From Pedobacter africanus (GTDB lineage: Bacteria; Bacteroidota; Bacteroidia; Sphingobacteriales; Sphingobacteriaceae): a stretch of DNA of 64,000 nucleotides. Position numbers and translations under genes: made by a program. Below, piece after piece: positions 25,201 through 34,381 of this stretch (its first letter is position 1; every line of letters begins with the position of its first letter). The stretch is taken from NCBI RefSeq assembly GCF_900176535.1, contig NZ_FWXT01000001.1, positions 1,612,001 to 1,676,000 on the forward strand, in the 5' to 3' direction. Below the pieces are notes generated by a model that was not told the DNA's origin, searched no databases, and saw nothing but the letters and a program-made list of their open reading frames with translations.

Positions 25201-25824
25201 GGTGCCATGTTCAGCTTTAGGTTTGCTGGCCTAAATCAAAGAGGGCTTCCTACTGTGTATGACAAAAATGGGAATACCAAGGAACTTTATGCCAATACCA
25301 ACGACGAAGGAATAAACGATCTGAACTATTCCGGAAATGGCGTTCCGCCTTACGCAATAGGTATCAGCAACCGCTTTGATATTGGCCCTTTCTATTTATA
25401 TGCGATGGTTGATCTGTATACTGGTTTTAAAACCCGCATTCCAAGGCCTTCGATATTTAGTAACCGCCCGCTGGAAGGTGCAGAAAACTATTTCAGAACA
25501 GCTGGAGACGAAGCAAATACTGATGTATTAGGCTTTTATGCCTTTTCAAACATGGATATCACAAGGACTTTCGCTGTGTATGACAATTCTGACAAATACG
25601 TTGTAAATGGTTCTTACATTTTATTGAGAGATGTTACACTATCTTACCGATTTAAAAATCAGGTTTTTAAACAACTCGGCTTTAGCAATTTTGAGCTGAA
25701 AGCTCAGGGATCTAACCTTTTCACTAAAGGCTTCAATAAATATAATTACAGCCTTGCTACCGGAAATTATGCCAGGAGAAACCTTGTGCCAACTTTCACC
25801 ATTGGCTTATTCACTAACTTTTAA
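22252..25824 (+). CDS. SusC-family TonB-linked transporter with STN signalling domain (module 1)
   Basis: 1190 residues if started at ATG 22252; the frame is open from 22183, and ATG 22348 directly before the hydrophobic signal segment is another option. The order is: signal segment (MRINLIIILMTSFLLQVSAG), secretin/TonB short N-terminal domain (ASFEAIINKIQAQSGYDF), carboxypeptidase-regulatory-like domain (IRGKVLDEKGNPLAGASI), plug with ESVTVLKDAAAAAIYGVRAS, and a beta-barrel ending FTIGLFTNF. The STN domain marks it as a signalling transducer for the FecR/sigma pair upstream. The usual SusC TonB region reads VVSTGYQKIP here. It is the longest SusC in the window. Confidence 0.94.
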   Translation: MIYINLGIKQAADILKEFMPANYRACKNKWIMRINLIIILMTSFLLQVSAGSFAQKITLNEKNASFEAIINKIQAQSGYDFIGNTVLIRTAKPVSINVKEISLAQALELCFANQDLSYTLKDKTVVIKHKQASIFDKVVDFFTAIEIRGKVLDEKGNPLAGASIKVKGSDKGTVSNSNGEFLLENLNENAILQIHFVGYITKEITAKVLKENPVVRLEINTGELNEVAVVSTGYQKIPTEQLTGSTSTINKKAYESPIITNNFLQGLQNKLPGVLINGDLKFEGNSLFQIRGISTISATKQPLVVVDGYPTELSLDAINPNEIESVTVLKDAAAAAIYGVRASNGVIIVERKKAVKGDAKFEFRSTLSVTSKEDYTTYRLAPNTARMNYRIDSYDRTGSQNRDYFTNNPGRYNGGDEPLIDLASGLITRAEMEKRMAEQYAYDNKDDYSRFFEQNKVTQQYDFNFSGGTEKALYYISSNLTRNQNSKIKSNDQRFLLSGRGTYNFNDKLSFVLTTDFMQNKGNGTPVYNYTDFYSFERFQDDNGTPLSTFAGSPTNPLYNPGIIAKGYYDNRYYPLKEINEVSDQSKSTSNKVVGDLFYKIIPGLTLKMGGVYEYSSNNIKHYASENAAEIKQYVNLYSEVGTDGSIKFNLPKGGYNKTKVGTTTGYTLRAQLNYDKKLNEDHAINVITGAEIRKVTSELNGYANFGYSEQTLLQQPVDYNKILTGSWFNTLFPNNSLSYTDLFQKTFSDDRFASAYFNGVYGYKSKYMVSGSIRIDQSNLFGTDPKYRYKPLWSFGVAWNVDKEAFMENAVWINKLKLRISDGFNGNVSKASLPQILANYAQNLRTSPTSTGLNIQSLENSALRWEETSNFNTGLDFTLFNRISGSIDYYSKRSSDLLGNTAIDPTKGASFTTLNSAKINNKGLEISLNSDWLHRKGFNWNTGIAFSYNTSKVLNVYQNNLKLNYQYVDGSNANNYIVGYPVGAMFSFRFAGLNQRGLPTVYDKNGNTKELYANTNDEGINDLNYSGNGVPPYAIGISNRFDIGPFYLYAMVDLYTGFKTRIPRPSIFSNRPLEGAENYFRTAGDEANTDVLGFYAFSNMDITRTFAVYDNSDKYVVNGSYILLRDVTLSYRFKNQVFKQLGFSNFELKAQGSNLFTKGFNKYNYSLATGNYARRNLVPTFTIGLFTNF

Positions 25825-25833
25825 TCCCAGATC

Positions 25834-27192
25834 ATGAAAACCAGAATATACTATACTTTGCTTGTTTGCTGTGTATTCAGCTTGTTCTCTTCCTGTAAAA
25901 AATTCCTGGAAGTAGAGCCTAAGGGGAAAGTAATTTTAAAAACACTTACCGATTATGATCTGCTGCTGAACAGCCAAAACCTGACCAGCAGCGGAGAGCA
26001 ATTGCTCAACCAAATGTCTGACGACCTGGATATTCCAACTGTAGATCCTATGACCAGGACAACCACCATATTGAGTTATGTGTGGTCCAACGACCTTAAC
26101 CCGACAGTTAATGAAAGCCCGTTGGTATGGGGCAAGCATTATGCTAATATCTATGCCTTTAATGCAGTAATCAATGGTGTTGAACAGGCAACAACTGGAA
26201 CTCCAAAGGAAAAGAAAAAGCTTAAAGCTGAAGCACTGGTAGGCAGGGCATTTGAATACTTGTACCTGGTAAATTTATATGCCAGGACCTATAACGCTGC
26301 AACAGCCAATACAGACCTGGCAGTTCCTTTCATTATCTCAACAGACATCATGAACAAAACACCCGAAAGGTCTGTGGTAAATTTCATCTACGGAAAAATC
26401 ATTGATGACATCAATGCTGCTATACCCGACCTGCCGGCAAACAACAACACCAACAAATTCAGGGGATCAGTAAACGCAGCATATAGTATCCTAGCCAGGA
26501 CCTATTATTACATGAATAACTTTACAGAAGCTGCAAAATATGCAGACCTTGCATTAAAAGAACCAGGAACAGGTTTGATGGATTACAATCCTGTTGCTAC
26601 TAAAGCAGATATCCCCAATATGCCAATCAACAAACAGGAAATCTATGCCCGTTATGGAACAAATCCGGCTTCGGTAGTACTTCCTACGGTAGAATTCCTG
26701 AAGATGTTTGACAAAAATGACCTGCGTTTAAAACTATACTATACAAAACTGGGCGATTTTACATTTCCTACCCGTGGGGTAAGCCAGTTTTCACCAAATG
26801 GTAGTGCCGTTAGTTTTGGTACTTCTGTAGCGGAAATGAAACTTATCATTGCCGAAGCAGCGGCAAGGGCAAATAACCTGCAGTTGGCATTAGACCAAAT
26901 GAACGACATCCGCAAATTCCGTACCGCGACCGCCGCTTATCAGCCTTTCCAATCGTCAGACAAAGAAGTGGTGTTACAGCGTGTACTTCTGGAACGCAGG
27001 TTTGAACTCGCCTTTAAAGGAATGAGGTGGATGGATATGCGCAAACTGGATGCAGAAAACAGAATGCCAGCCGTAAACCGTTTAAATGCAAAGGGAGACA
27101 TCATCAGCACATTGGAGCCTCACAGCCCGAAATACGTGCTCAAGATACCTGCCGCTGTGTTGAACTTTAATCCGGATATGCCTCAAAATTAA
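25834..27192 (+). CDS. SusD/RagB-family outer-membrane lipoprotein (module 1)
   Basis: 452 residues with a lipoprotein signal ending LFSSC (Cys21). TPR-type N-terminal repeats (ALVGRAFEYLYLVNLYART, ARTYYYMNNFTEAAKYADLAL) and the C-terminal signature ERRFELAFKGMRWMDMRKLD match the family. The ending is NFNPDMPQN rather than the more usual NPxLxQNPxY. It starts 9 nt after its susC partner. No further gene follows before the next sigma factor, so module 1 consists only of sigma, FecR, SusC and SusD and gives no clue to the substrate. Confidence 0.93.
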   Translation: MKTRIYYTLLVCCVFSLFSSCKKFLEVEPKGKVILKTLTDYDLLLNSQNLTSSGEQLLNQMSDDLDIPTVDPMTRTTTILSYVWSNDLNPTVNESPLVWGKHYANIYAFNAVINGVEQATTGTPKEKKKLKAEALVGRAFEYLYLVNLYARTYNAATANTDLAVPFIISTDIMNKTPERSVVNFIYGKIIDDINAAIPDLPANNNTNKFRGSVNAAYSILARTYYYMNNFTEAAKYADLALKEPGTGLMDYNPVATKADIPNMPINKQEIYARYGTNPASVVLPTVEFLKMFDKNDLRLKLYYTKLGDFTFPTRGVSQFSPNGSAVSFGTSVAEMKLIIAEAAARANNLQLALDQMNDIRKFRTATAAYQPFQSSDKEVVLQRVLLERRFELAFKGMRWMDMRKLDAENRMPAVNRLNAKGDIISTLEPHSPKYVLKIPAAVLNFNPDMPQN

Positions 27193-27237
27193 TCATACAG
27201 CATTCCTGGAAAGGCCAATTAACCTTTAATCCCTTTA

Positions 27238-27290
27238 AAAAATAACCTTTCTCCTTAAATCCCCGGACTTTGAGGGGAACGGTTATTTTT
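27238..27290 (+). terminator. Hairpin terminator after module 1
   Basis: A 10-bp outer stem (AAAAATAACC at 27238-27247 with GGTTATTTTT at 27281-27290) encloses an inner CCCC/GGGG hairpin. The T-rich right arm serves as the U-tract. The promoter for the next sigma gene overlaps its right half. Confidence 0.55.
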
Positions 27291-27299
27291 CTACCTTTA
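27269..27299 (+). promoter_or_regulatory. Promoter for the module 2 sigma factor gene
   Basis: A -33 TTTG (27269-27272) and a -7-like TACCTTTA (27292-27299) are separated by 19 nt; only the final G of TAnnTTTG is missing. It lies inside the terminator hairpin of module 1 and 43 nt before the sigma gene ATG. Confidence 0.45.
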
Positions 27300-27342
27300 C
27301 TGTGGCGAACCACATATAGGCCCTGCAGGCTTATGCCACAAC

Positions 27343-27957
27343 ATGATGCAACTGAACCCTGAAGCTGATTTTAACGAAGAAAAAACGCTCCTCTATCAAA
27401 TCTCCACCGGAGATGAAAAAGTATTCAGTGTGTTTTTTCACCGCTACAGCCCTAAGGTTTACACCTATGCCTTAAAAATTGTAAAATCTGAATCGCTGTC
27501 GGAAGAAATTACCCAGGAAGTATTTGTAAAAATCTGGAACCTGGGCGAACAGCTCAATAGCATCGAAAACCTGGATGCATACCTGCGTGTATTCACACGT
27601 AATCAAACATTAAAAGTTTTGCGCCGACTGGCGCTGGAAGTCAGGACCAACAAAATGATGGCCCCGGGCTATACAGAAACCCATAATGAGACCGAGGAAT
27701 ACATCATCTTTAAAGATTCTGAAAAAATCCTCAACCAGGGCATTGCGCAACTCCCTGCCCAGCAGAAATTAGTATACCTGCTATGCCATCAGGAAGGCTT
27801 GAAGTATGAGGAAGCCGCCGAAAGGCTGAACATCTCCAAGCTCACTGTAAAAACCCATATGCAGCATGCACTCCGCTTTCTGCGCAATTATGTAAGCACC
27901 CATACCGATATTGCAGTGCTGGTCATCCTCATGACTTTTCTTGCCGAATTACATTAA
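27343..27957 (+). CDS. RNA polymerase ECF sigma factor (module 2)
   Basis: 204 residues. Sigma region 2 (VFSVFFHRYSPKVYTYALKI, EEITQEVFVKIWN) and region 4 (LPAQQKLVYLLCHQEGLKYEEAAERLNIS) are intact. A strongly hydrophobic C-terminal tail (IAVLVILMTFLAEL) could touch the membrane or FecR. Two adjacent ATGs (27343, 27346) make the start slightly uncertain. A good promoter precedes it, overlapping the upstream terminator, so this module is transcribed independently of module 1. FecR, SusC and SusD genes of the same signalling unit follow. Confidence 0.92.
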   Translation: MMQLNPEADFNEEKTLLYQISTGDEKVFSVFFHRYSPKVYTYALKIVKSESLSEEITQEVFVKIWNLGEQLNSIENLDAYLRVFTRNQTLKVLRRLALEVRTNKMMAPGYTETHNETEEYIIFKDSEKILNQGIAQLPAQQKLVYLLCHQEGLKYEEAAERLNISKLTVKTHMQHALRFLRNYVSTHTDIAVLVILMTFLAELH

Positions 27958-28037
27958 TCAACTTTTTTTCTTTTCCATTACTCCGACCTGCTTCGCCGGG
28001 GGTCTATATAAGAAAAGGAGTTTAGAACATCCACCCT

Positions 28038-29195
28038 ATGCATATTAAATTAGAAAATTTATACCAGCGATATGTTGAAGGCACCTGTACAAACGAAGAA
28101 CGTGCAGAACTGCTTTCTATCGTTGCAGCAAACCCTGACGACCCTGAACTTACAGGTTTGCTTGATGGTACCTGGAATAAAATAAATACAGCAGAAATGC
28201 AGTCACTGGATGATCCGGAAGACATGCTGAACAACATACTCGGTCAGCAAAAAAAATCAGTAGTCAAAAAAATCGGATGGTACCCTTATGCCGTAGCAGC
28301 ATCTATCGTAATGGTTTTGGGCGCTGCCATCTTTTTTTATACCTCTAAGACCCCCACTGCCATACCGTCTAATCCAACAGCAGTCAACATTCCTCCGGGA
28401 ACAAATAAAGCCACTTTAACCCTGTCTGACGGAAAAGTAATTACCCTGGACAATACAGCTGAAGGAGAAATTGCCACTCAGGCCGGGATCATCATACGTA
28501 AAACCAAGGATGGACAGCTTGTATACGACATAACAAAAGACCAGGAAACAAAAACCTCAGGTGCTCTGGCTTACAACACCATCGTTACACCCAGGGGCGG
28601 CCAATACCAGGTAAATCTACCCGATGGTACAAAAATATGGCTGAATGCCGCATCCTCATTAAAATACCCTGCAGTATTTAATGGCAAACAACGCAGGGTA
28701 GAACTAACAGGAGAAGCTTATTTCGAAGTAGCTAAAGACAAAACGCATCCGTTTGTTGTGGCTACAGATAAACAGGAAGTCCAGGTGCTGGGCACGCATT
28801 TCAACATCAACAGCTATGCGGATGAAAGTGTAACGAAAACAACTTTGCTGGAAGGCAGCGTAAAAGTGTCTTCCAAAGGCGCAGAAAGATTCTTATTACC
28901 AGGCCAGCAATCTGCATTACGCGGTAATGATCTGAATGTCTACCTGGTAGATACGGAAGAGGCCATAGCCTGGAAAAACGGTGACTTCCGGTTTAATGAA
29001 GCAGACCTGAGCAGCATCATGCGTCAGCTTTCGAGATGGTACAATGTTGATGTAAGTTTCGAGAAAAAACCTACAGCAGAACTTTTTCACTTTACAGCTT
29101 CCAGGAACATTAGCCTGGCAGATATGCAAAAAATATTTGAGTACAATGGTATTAACTTTAAAATAGAAGGGAGAATGCTTATAGTAAAATTATAA
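28038..29195 (+). CDS. FecR-family anti-sigma regulator (module 2)
   Basis: 385 residues: a cytoplasmic sigma-binding N-terminus (about 1-80), one membrane helix (about 84-104, YAVAASIVMVLGAAIFFYT), a periplasmic FecR domain (LPDGTKIWLNAASSLKYP, LTGEAYFEVAKDKTHPF, VLGTHFNINSY) and a C-terminal DUF4974 domain (LSRWYNVDVSFEK). It starts 80 nt after the sigma gene. The core is strikingly similar to the module 1 FecR; several stretches of ten or more residues are identical, which points to a recent paralogous origin. It should hold its sigma factor inactive until the SusC at 29373 binds ligand. Confidence 0.93.
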   Translation: MHIKLENLYQRYVEGTCTNEERAELLSIVAANPDDPELTGLLDGTWNKINTAEMQSLDDPEDMLNNILGQQKKSVVKKIGWYPYAVAASIVMVLGAAIFFYTSKTPTAIPSNPTAVNIPPGTNKATLTLSDGKVITLDNTAEGEIATQAGIIIRKTKDGQLVYDITKDQETKTSGALAYNTIVTPRGGQYQVNLPDGTKIWLNAASSLKYPAVFNGKQRRVELTGEAYFEVAKDKTHPFVVATDKQEVQVLGTHFNINSYADESVTKTTLLEGSVKVSSKGAERFLLPGQQSALRGNDLNVYLVDTEEAIAWKNGDFRFNEADLSSIMRQLSRWYNVDVSFEKKPTAELFHFTASRNISLADMQKIFEYNGINFKIEGRMLIVKL

Positions 29196-29222
29196 CCAAA
29201 AAGATTTTACTTGAAAAAGAAA

Positions 29223-29249
29223 GCCGGAAGTGTTACGAGCACCCCCGGA
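29223..29249 (+). repeat. GC-rich hairpin between fecR and susC (module 2)
   Basis: CCGG (29224-29227) pairs with CCGG (29245-29248), and inside it GTG (29230-29232) with CAC (29240-29242). The right arm contains CCCCCGG as in modules 1 and 3. It lies 28 nt after the fecR stop and about 125 nt before susC. Confidence 0.35.
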
Positions 29250-29372
29250 CTTAAGTTTCAGGTAAATAAAAAAATGAAATCGGGATAGACCACATTCAAT
29301 TATCAACCCAATCGGGCAAAGGAATCTCTTCAAAAAGGGAAACGGTTTGCCACGACTAAACCAAACAAAAAT

Positions 29373-32300
29373 ATGAATAAAATTTTAGACGCATTAAGGG
29401 TCATGAAATTAATTATATGCTTACTAATCATCAGTATCCAGGCCAGTGCAACAGCATTTAGCCAGCGCATTAGCTTGAGTGAAAAAAACGCAAGCATAGA
29501 AAGTATCATTAAAAAAATTGAGCAGCAAAGCGGCTACTCTTTTTTCTATAAGATAGACCTGCTCAGAAATAACGCTTCTAAAATTAACCTCTCCTTAAAA
29601 AATGCAACGGTAGACCAGGCATTACAGCAAACACTAAGCAACCAGCCTTTAACCTTTGTTATTGTAAACAACACCGTTATCATTAAAGAAAAGCCTGCCG
29701 CCACTGATAGACCCAACAGCCCTGAGGCTAAAAAACCAGTACGCGGAAGGGTAACAGACGGCAAAGGCCCTATCCCCGGAGTTTCTGTAAGAATTGATGG
29801 TACGAATATGGCCACCATGACGGATGCAAACGGATACTTCACCTTAAACCTGGCTCCTGGTACTTATCGTATTGTTTTTACCTCTATTGGCTACGAGAGT
29901 AAACGCATTGAAAAGGTGATCACTGAAAACGACAACACAGAAATCAACGTGGTTTTAAATGTAGCCATTGCACAATTACAGGAAGCAGTAGTAATGGGTT
30001 ACAGCACCAAAAAGGCCAGTGAGATCACAGGTGCATTGCAAACTTTCAATGCCAAGCAACTGGAAGGTGTAACCACCAACAACCTGATATCTTTACTGAA
30101 AGGAAAAGTTGCGGGTATGTACATCACTGAACCTTCAGGAGACCCAAATAACAAAGCATCCTTTGTTGTACGCGGGCAGGGTACTTTACCAATAACAGGT
30201 AGTACTACGCTTCGTGTCACCAATAACCTCAATCCATTAATTGTAGTAGATGGGATCATTTATCCCGATGTGGCCTATCCAAGCGATATCGTTTCTTCAA
30301 CCGATATAGAAAGCATCACCCTATTAAAAGATGCAGCATCAACAGCCATTTACGGTTCACGCGCCAGCCAGGGTGTATTGGTGATCACCACAAAAAAAGG
30401 CGTTGCAGGCAACATGAAACTGGATATCAACAGCACTTTTGGTGTAAGCAAAAGATACATGGGTAAAATCGAGTTCATGAACAGCCAGGAATTATATGAA
30501 CACCAGCGCAAAATGTTGTTGAACTCCTTTGCCATCAGAAATGAAGGCTTGAGTCAGGATGCTTACCTCACAAAATACCTGCCGCCCACTTCGGTATTAA
30601 ACAATTACACCAACTGGAACGATGAAATATATCGTGATGCTATGGTGAAAACTGTAGATATCGGTTTGTCTGGTGGAACGGAAAAAACACGTTATTATTT
30701 TGGGGCCAACCGCTATGACGAGCAAGGTCCTTTAAAAGGCAACGACCTGTTAAGAAATAGCTTTAAGTTAAATCTGGAGCATAATATTACCAGTAAGCTA
30801 AGTCTTAACGCCAATATTAGTACAATATTTGACACTGGAAACAGAAGCCCGGTTGGCGGGATCACCCCCCTTTCTTTGCTGCCATGGTACACCTTAAACA
30901 ACGATGATGGAACCCCTAAAAAAATATTGGGCACAGATGTGCTGAACAATATTTCTCAAAATCCGCTATACGATTTACCTTACAACAGTAACATTACCAA
31001 AACCCAAACGGTACTTGGTGTATTCTCAGCAAAATACAAATTGTTCGATTGGCTGACCCTTTCTTCTAACAACTCTTACAATACCACCTTCATTGACAAT
31101 CAATCTTATGAAGATCGTTTGTCCTTAACTGGTACGGGAGATAAAGGAAGGCTTTCACAACGCAAAACAAATACTTATTCTTTCATGACTTCCAACCTGG
31201 TTACCGCACGTAAACAATTTGGTTTGCATACTGTAGGTGGCTTAGGAGGTTTCGAATACAATAAAAATGGCTCTGAATTTAATGCCCTCGCGGTAAAAAA
31301 CATGCCTACAGGCGTTAAGGTTCCTTCTGCAGCTGCAGAAGTGTGGAATACCTTTAGCGGAAAATCCTTCGCGGGAGAAAAATACGTAAGGGCTTCCTAT
31401 TCACTATTTTCTGAGGGCAATTACAACTATGACGAACGTTATTTCGCCAATGCTTCATACAGAATGGACTACTCCACCAATTTTGGTATAGAAAAAAGGG
31501 CTGGTCATTTTTATTCGGTAAGCGGCGCCTGGCTGGCCAGCAATGAGCAGTTCCTGAAAGGCAATAAATACCTTACCAATTTGAAAATCAGGGCAAGTTA
31601 TGGTACCAGTGGTAAAGTAGCTGGAGAAGATTTCCTGACTGAGAGCTTCTACAATTTCAACTATCAGTATGGTGGCGATCCGGCAGGTATCATCAACCAG
31701 CTAGGAAACCGGCAAATTACCTGGGAACGTGCTTACGTAAGAAATCTGGGTATTGATTTAGGCTTGTTCAACAGGATTACCGTATCGGCCGATATCTATA
31801 GGAAACGCAATACAGATTTGCTTCAAAGAGTTGCCACACCTTCTGTATTAGGCGTACCCAGCCAGTACCAAAATATAGGTGCTATGGTTAACAAAGGTGT
31901 AGAACTGGTCCTTTCCAGCAGAAACCTTACCGGCAAATTCACCTGGGAAACTGGTTTTAACCTTACATTCAATAAAAACAAGATCACCAAACTGTACGAT
32001 GGCAAACTTCAAAACGGATATTTTGGACTTCTTAAAGAAGGGGATGACATTAATACCGTACGTGCTGTGAAATGGATGGGTGTAAACAGTGAAACGGGCG
32101 CACCTCAATTTGAACGCCTGGAACTTGACCCGGCCACAAACACCTATACCAGCAAAATCGTAAACGTTTATGATGATATATTTAAAGGTTTAACCGGAGA
32201 TGCTGCTGCAGCGCAGTACCAGTTGGTAGGCATGGGCGCTCCTAAATACTATGGTGGTATACTGAATACTTTTGGGTACAAAGGCTTTGAGCTGTCTGTA

Positions 32301-32762
32301 TTGCTGAATTTTGCCGCCGACTATCTGGTATATAACAACTCGCGAAGCAGCTATTTTTCCTCAGAGGGAAACAATGTGTTGAGGTATAACCAGGTCAAAC
32401 CAAGAAACGGGCAATCAATCTGGGAAAAACCAGGTGATAAAGCCACAGAGCCTATGATTTACCGCAGCCGTACAGATGGTGCTGATCAGCAGCTGCTCTC
32501 CAGATTCTGGGAAGACGCCAGTCACATCAGGGTGCGTAACGTAAGGCTAAGCTATTCTCTTCCTGCTCAAATCATAAACAAAGCAAAATTAACCCGCGCA
32601 AACATCTTCCTGAGTGGTGATAACCTGTTTGTCTTTACCAAAAAAACCTTTTACGGATCTGACCCTGAAGGTAACCTGGCCGGAGACACCAACAATTATG
32701 GCGTGAGTGCAGGTTATGGTGCCAGCCGCAAGTATCTATTGGGCGTACAATTAACATTTTAA
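29373..32762 (+). CDS. SusC-family TonB-linked transporter with STN signalling domain (module 2)
   Basis: 1129 residues. Signal segment near residues 10-30, STN domain about 38-95 (NASIESIIKKIEQQSGYSFFY), carboxypeptidase-regulatory-like domain about 118-190 (RGRVTDGKGPIPGVSVRI), plug with VVMGYSTKKASEITGAL and ESITLLKDAASTAIYGSRAS, then a beta-barrel ending LLGVQLTF. The STN domain marks it as a signal-transducing transporter partnered with the FecR and sigma factor upstream. Its stop codon overlaps the susD start in TAATG, so the pair is translationally coupled. The substrate is unknown. Confidence 0.95.
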   Translation: MNKILDALRVMKLIICLLIISIQASATAFSQRISLSEKNASIESIIKKIEQQSGYSFFYKIDLLRNNASKINLSLKNATVDQALQQTLSNQPLTFVIVNNTVIIKEKPAATDRPNSPEAKKPVRGRVTDGKGPIPGVSVRIDGTNMATMTDANGYFTLNLAPGTYRIVFTSIGYESKRIEKVITENDNTEINVVLNVAIAQLQEAVVMGYSTKKASEITGALQTFNAKQLEGVTTNNLISLLKGKVAGMYITEPSGDPNNKASFVVRGQGTLPITGSTTLRVTNNLNPLIVVDGIIYPDVAYPSDIVSSTDIESITLLKDAASTAIYGSRASQGVLVITTKKGVAGNMKLDINSTFGVSKRYMGKIEFMNSQELYEHQRKMLLNSFAIRNEGLSQDAYLTKYLPPTSVLNNYTNWNDEIYRDAMVKTVDIGLSGGTEKTRYYFGANRYDEQGPLKGNDLLRNSFKLNLEHNITSKLSLNANISTIFDTGNRSPVGGITPLSLLPWYTLNNDDGTPKKILGTDVLNNISQNPLYDLPYNSNITKTQTVLGVFSAKYKLFDWLTLSSNNSYNTTFIDNQSYEDRLSLTGTGDKGRLSQRKTNTYSFMTSNLVTARKQFGLHTVGGLGGFEYNKNGSEFNALAVKNMPTGVKVPSAAAEVWNTFSGKSFAGEKYVRASYSLFSEGNYNYDERYFANASYRMDYSTNFGIEKRAGHFYSVSGAWLASNEQFLKGNKYLTNLKIRASYGTSGKVAGEDFLTESFYNFNYQYGGDPAGIINQLGNRQITWERAYVRNLGIDLGLFNRITVSADIYRKRNTDLLQRVATPSVLGVPSQYQNIGAMVNKGVELVLSSRNLTGKFTWETGFNLTFNKNKITKLYDGKLQNGYFGLLKEGDDINTVRAVKWMGVNSETGAPQFERLELDPATNTYTSKIVNVYDDIFKGLTGDAAAAQYQLVGMGAPKYYGGILNTFGYKGFELSVLLNFAADYLVYNNSRSSYFSSEGNNVLRYNQVKPRNGQSIWEKPGDKATEPMIYRSRTDGADQQLLSRFWEDASHIRVRNVRLSYSLPAQIINKAKLTRANIFLSGDNLFVFTKKTFYGSDPEGNLAGDTNNYGVSAGYGASRKYLLGVQLTF

Positions 32763-34300
32763 TGAAGCAGACAATGAAAAAGTACATACTATCCGCATAT
32801 ATATGTTTTGCAGCAATTGTATTGTTTGGCTGCAAAAAAGCAATTGATGAAAACATCAGGCCTTTTAACGATAAATCTGACAAAGAACTCTTAGCAACTC
32901 TTGATGGCTTAGCACTTGCTACAAACGGCAATTATGCCCTAATGGTTACCAAATCGGCTGGCGATAGCCAATATGCTATGAACTGGTTCAATTTAAGTGA
33001 ACTTAAAGGCAATAACCTTCGTCCGGTGGTTGAGGCCTTTCCCCAAACCAGAAGCGATGCTTATCTTTTTAGAAATTCGCCTACTCAGGGTCCAACGGCT
33101 TCATTCTGGAGAATGTCCTATCGTCTGGTATTTGGTGTGAATAAGATCATTGATGCCATCAATGATGGACAGGGTGCAGCTTATGACCAGCTTAAAGGTG
33201 AAAACTATTTCCTGAGGGCATTGGCTTATTTCAACCTGGTAAGGGTTTATGGTCGTCCATATTATGACAACAATGCATCCAACCTTGCGGTACCACTATC
33301 GCTGAGCTCAATGGTAGATAAGGACTATCAGCCAAAACGCAATACGGTTAAAGAGGTGTATGCCCAGATCATCTCCGATCTGGAAAAAGCCGCCTCATTA
33401 ATGAACCAGCCGCGCGCAGGTAACCCTAATAACTATGCCTGCAAGGAAGCTGCCTGGGCACTTTTATCTCGTGTTTATTTGTATATGGGTGGCACATCAA
33501 ACGCTCCGCAAAATGAGTACAATACCAAGGCCGTGGAATATGCAGATAAAGTAATTGGATCTAATAAATATACTTTATTGCAAGGCACAGCGTACAGCAG
33601 TTCCTTTGCTATAGACGGCAAAACCAATAAGGAATACATATTTGCTTTCAGACATGATGATGCCAATGGCAATAACATCAATGAATTCCTGATTGCGATG
33701 AATATATTTGGCACTATTTACCAGGGTGAATACGCGGCATCTCCAGATTATATGGCTATTCTGAACCAAAACCCGGGCGATTTGAGAAAAAACTTTATCA
33801 AAGTCGAAAATGATAGCCGCATTACCTTGGCCGATAAAAGCAGGAATTCAGTCATTAAATACGATTTTCAGAAAATTGCGCCTCCGGGAGGGTTTGACTT
33901 CAGTGCGCACAGCAGAAGTGCTACACCTTACCTCCGTTTAGCGGAAATGTTCCTGAACAAAGCAGAAGCACTTGCAAAATCGGGAGACAATACCAATGCG
34001 CTGATTGCGCTGAACCTGGTTAGAACAAGGGCCCTGGCACCTGCATGGACAACCACAACACTTGCTGCAGCGGGCATGACGGTCTTCCAGGCAGTATTAA
34101 ACGAGCGAAGATTAGAGCTGGCATGGGAAGGTCACGGATCATTCGATAACTTCCGGAATGGACTCCCAATGGTTAGGAACTATACTGATTATTCTACAAA
34201 TATTCCTTTGACCAAAGAAGCTAATGATAAAACTGTAATCTATCCTTTACCTCCGGGAGAAATTTTATTGAACCCGAACCTGGAACAAAACCCATTATAA
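32762..34300 (+). CDS. SusD/RagB-family outer-membrane lipoprotein (module 2)
   Basis: 512 residues, lipoprotein signal ending LFGC (Cys24 counted from the coupled ATG at 32762; a second ATG at 32774 is also plausible). Family features are YFLRALAYFNLVRVYGRPYY, the TPR-like segment around AAWALLSRVYLYMGG, and the C-terminal ERRLELAWEGHGSFDNFRNG with the ending NPNLEQNPL. It is larger than the other SusD proteins in the window. The 1-nt overlap with susC implies equimolar synthesis of the two. A strong hairpin separates it from the thioredoxin-like genes downstream. Confidence 0.93.
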   Translation: MKQTMKKYILSAYICFAAIVLFGCKKAIDENIRPFNDKSDKELLATLDGLALATNGNYALMVTKSAGDSQYAMNWFNLSELKGNNLRPVVEAFPQTRSDAYLFRNSPTQGPTASFWRMSYRLVFGVNKIIDAINDGQGAAYDQLKGENYFLRALAYFNLVRVYGRPYYDNNASNLAVPLSLSSMVDKDYQPKRNTVKEVYAQIISDLEKAASLMNQPRAGNPNNYACKEAAWALLSRVYLYMGGTSNAPQNEYNTKAVEYADKVIGSNKYTLLQGTAYSSSFAIDGKTNKEYIFAFRHDDANGNNINEFLIAMNIFGTIYQGEYAASPDYMAILNQNPGDLRKNFIKVENDSRITLADKSRNSVIKYDFQKIAPPGGFDFSAHSRSATPYLRLAEMFLNKAEALAKSGDNTNALIALNLVRTRALAPAWTTTTLAAAGMTVFQAVLNERRLELAWEGHGSFDNFRNGLPMVRNYTDYSTNIPLTKEANDKTVIYPLPPGEILLNPNLEQNPL

Positions 34301-34304
34301 AATA

Positions 34305-34337
34305 TAAGCACCGGACCGACTGCCGGTCCGGTGCTTA
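34305..34337 (+). repeat. Perfect 14-bp hairpin between susD and the thioredoxin-like gene
   Basis: The arms 34305-34318 and 34324-34337 (core CACCGGACCG / CGGTCCGGTG) are fully complementary with a 5-nt loop. No T-run follows, so it fits better as an mRNA-stabilising or partial attenuation element than a full terminator. It sits 5 nt after the susD stop. Confidence 0.6.
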
Positions 34338-34381
34338 CGCTAAATTCCGCTCCAATTAGCAAACCCATAACTAACAACAAA

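Noticed and set aside
34331..34381. GTG start extending the thioredoxin-like protein by 17 residues
   Set aside because: It would begin inside the right arm of a perfect hairpin, and the ATG at 34382 starts a good signal peptide.
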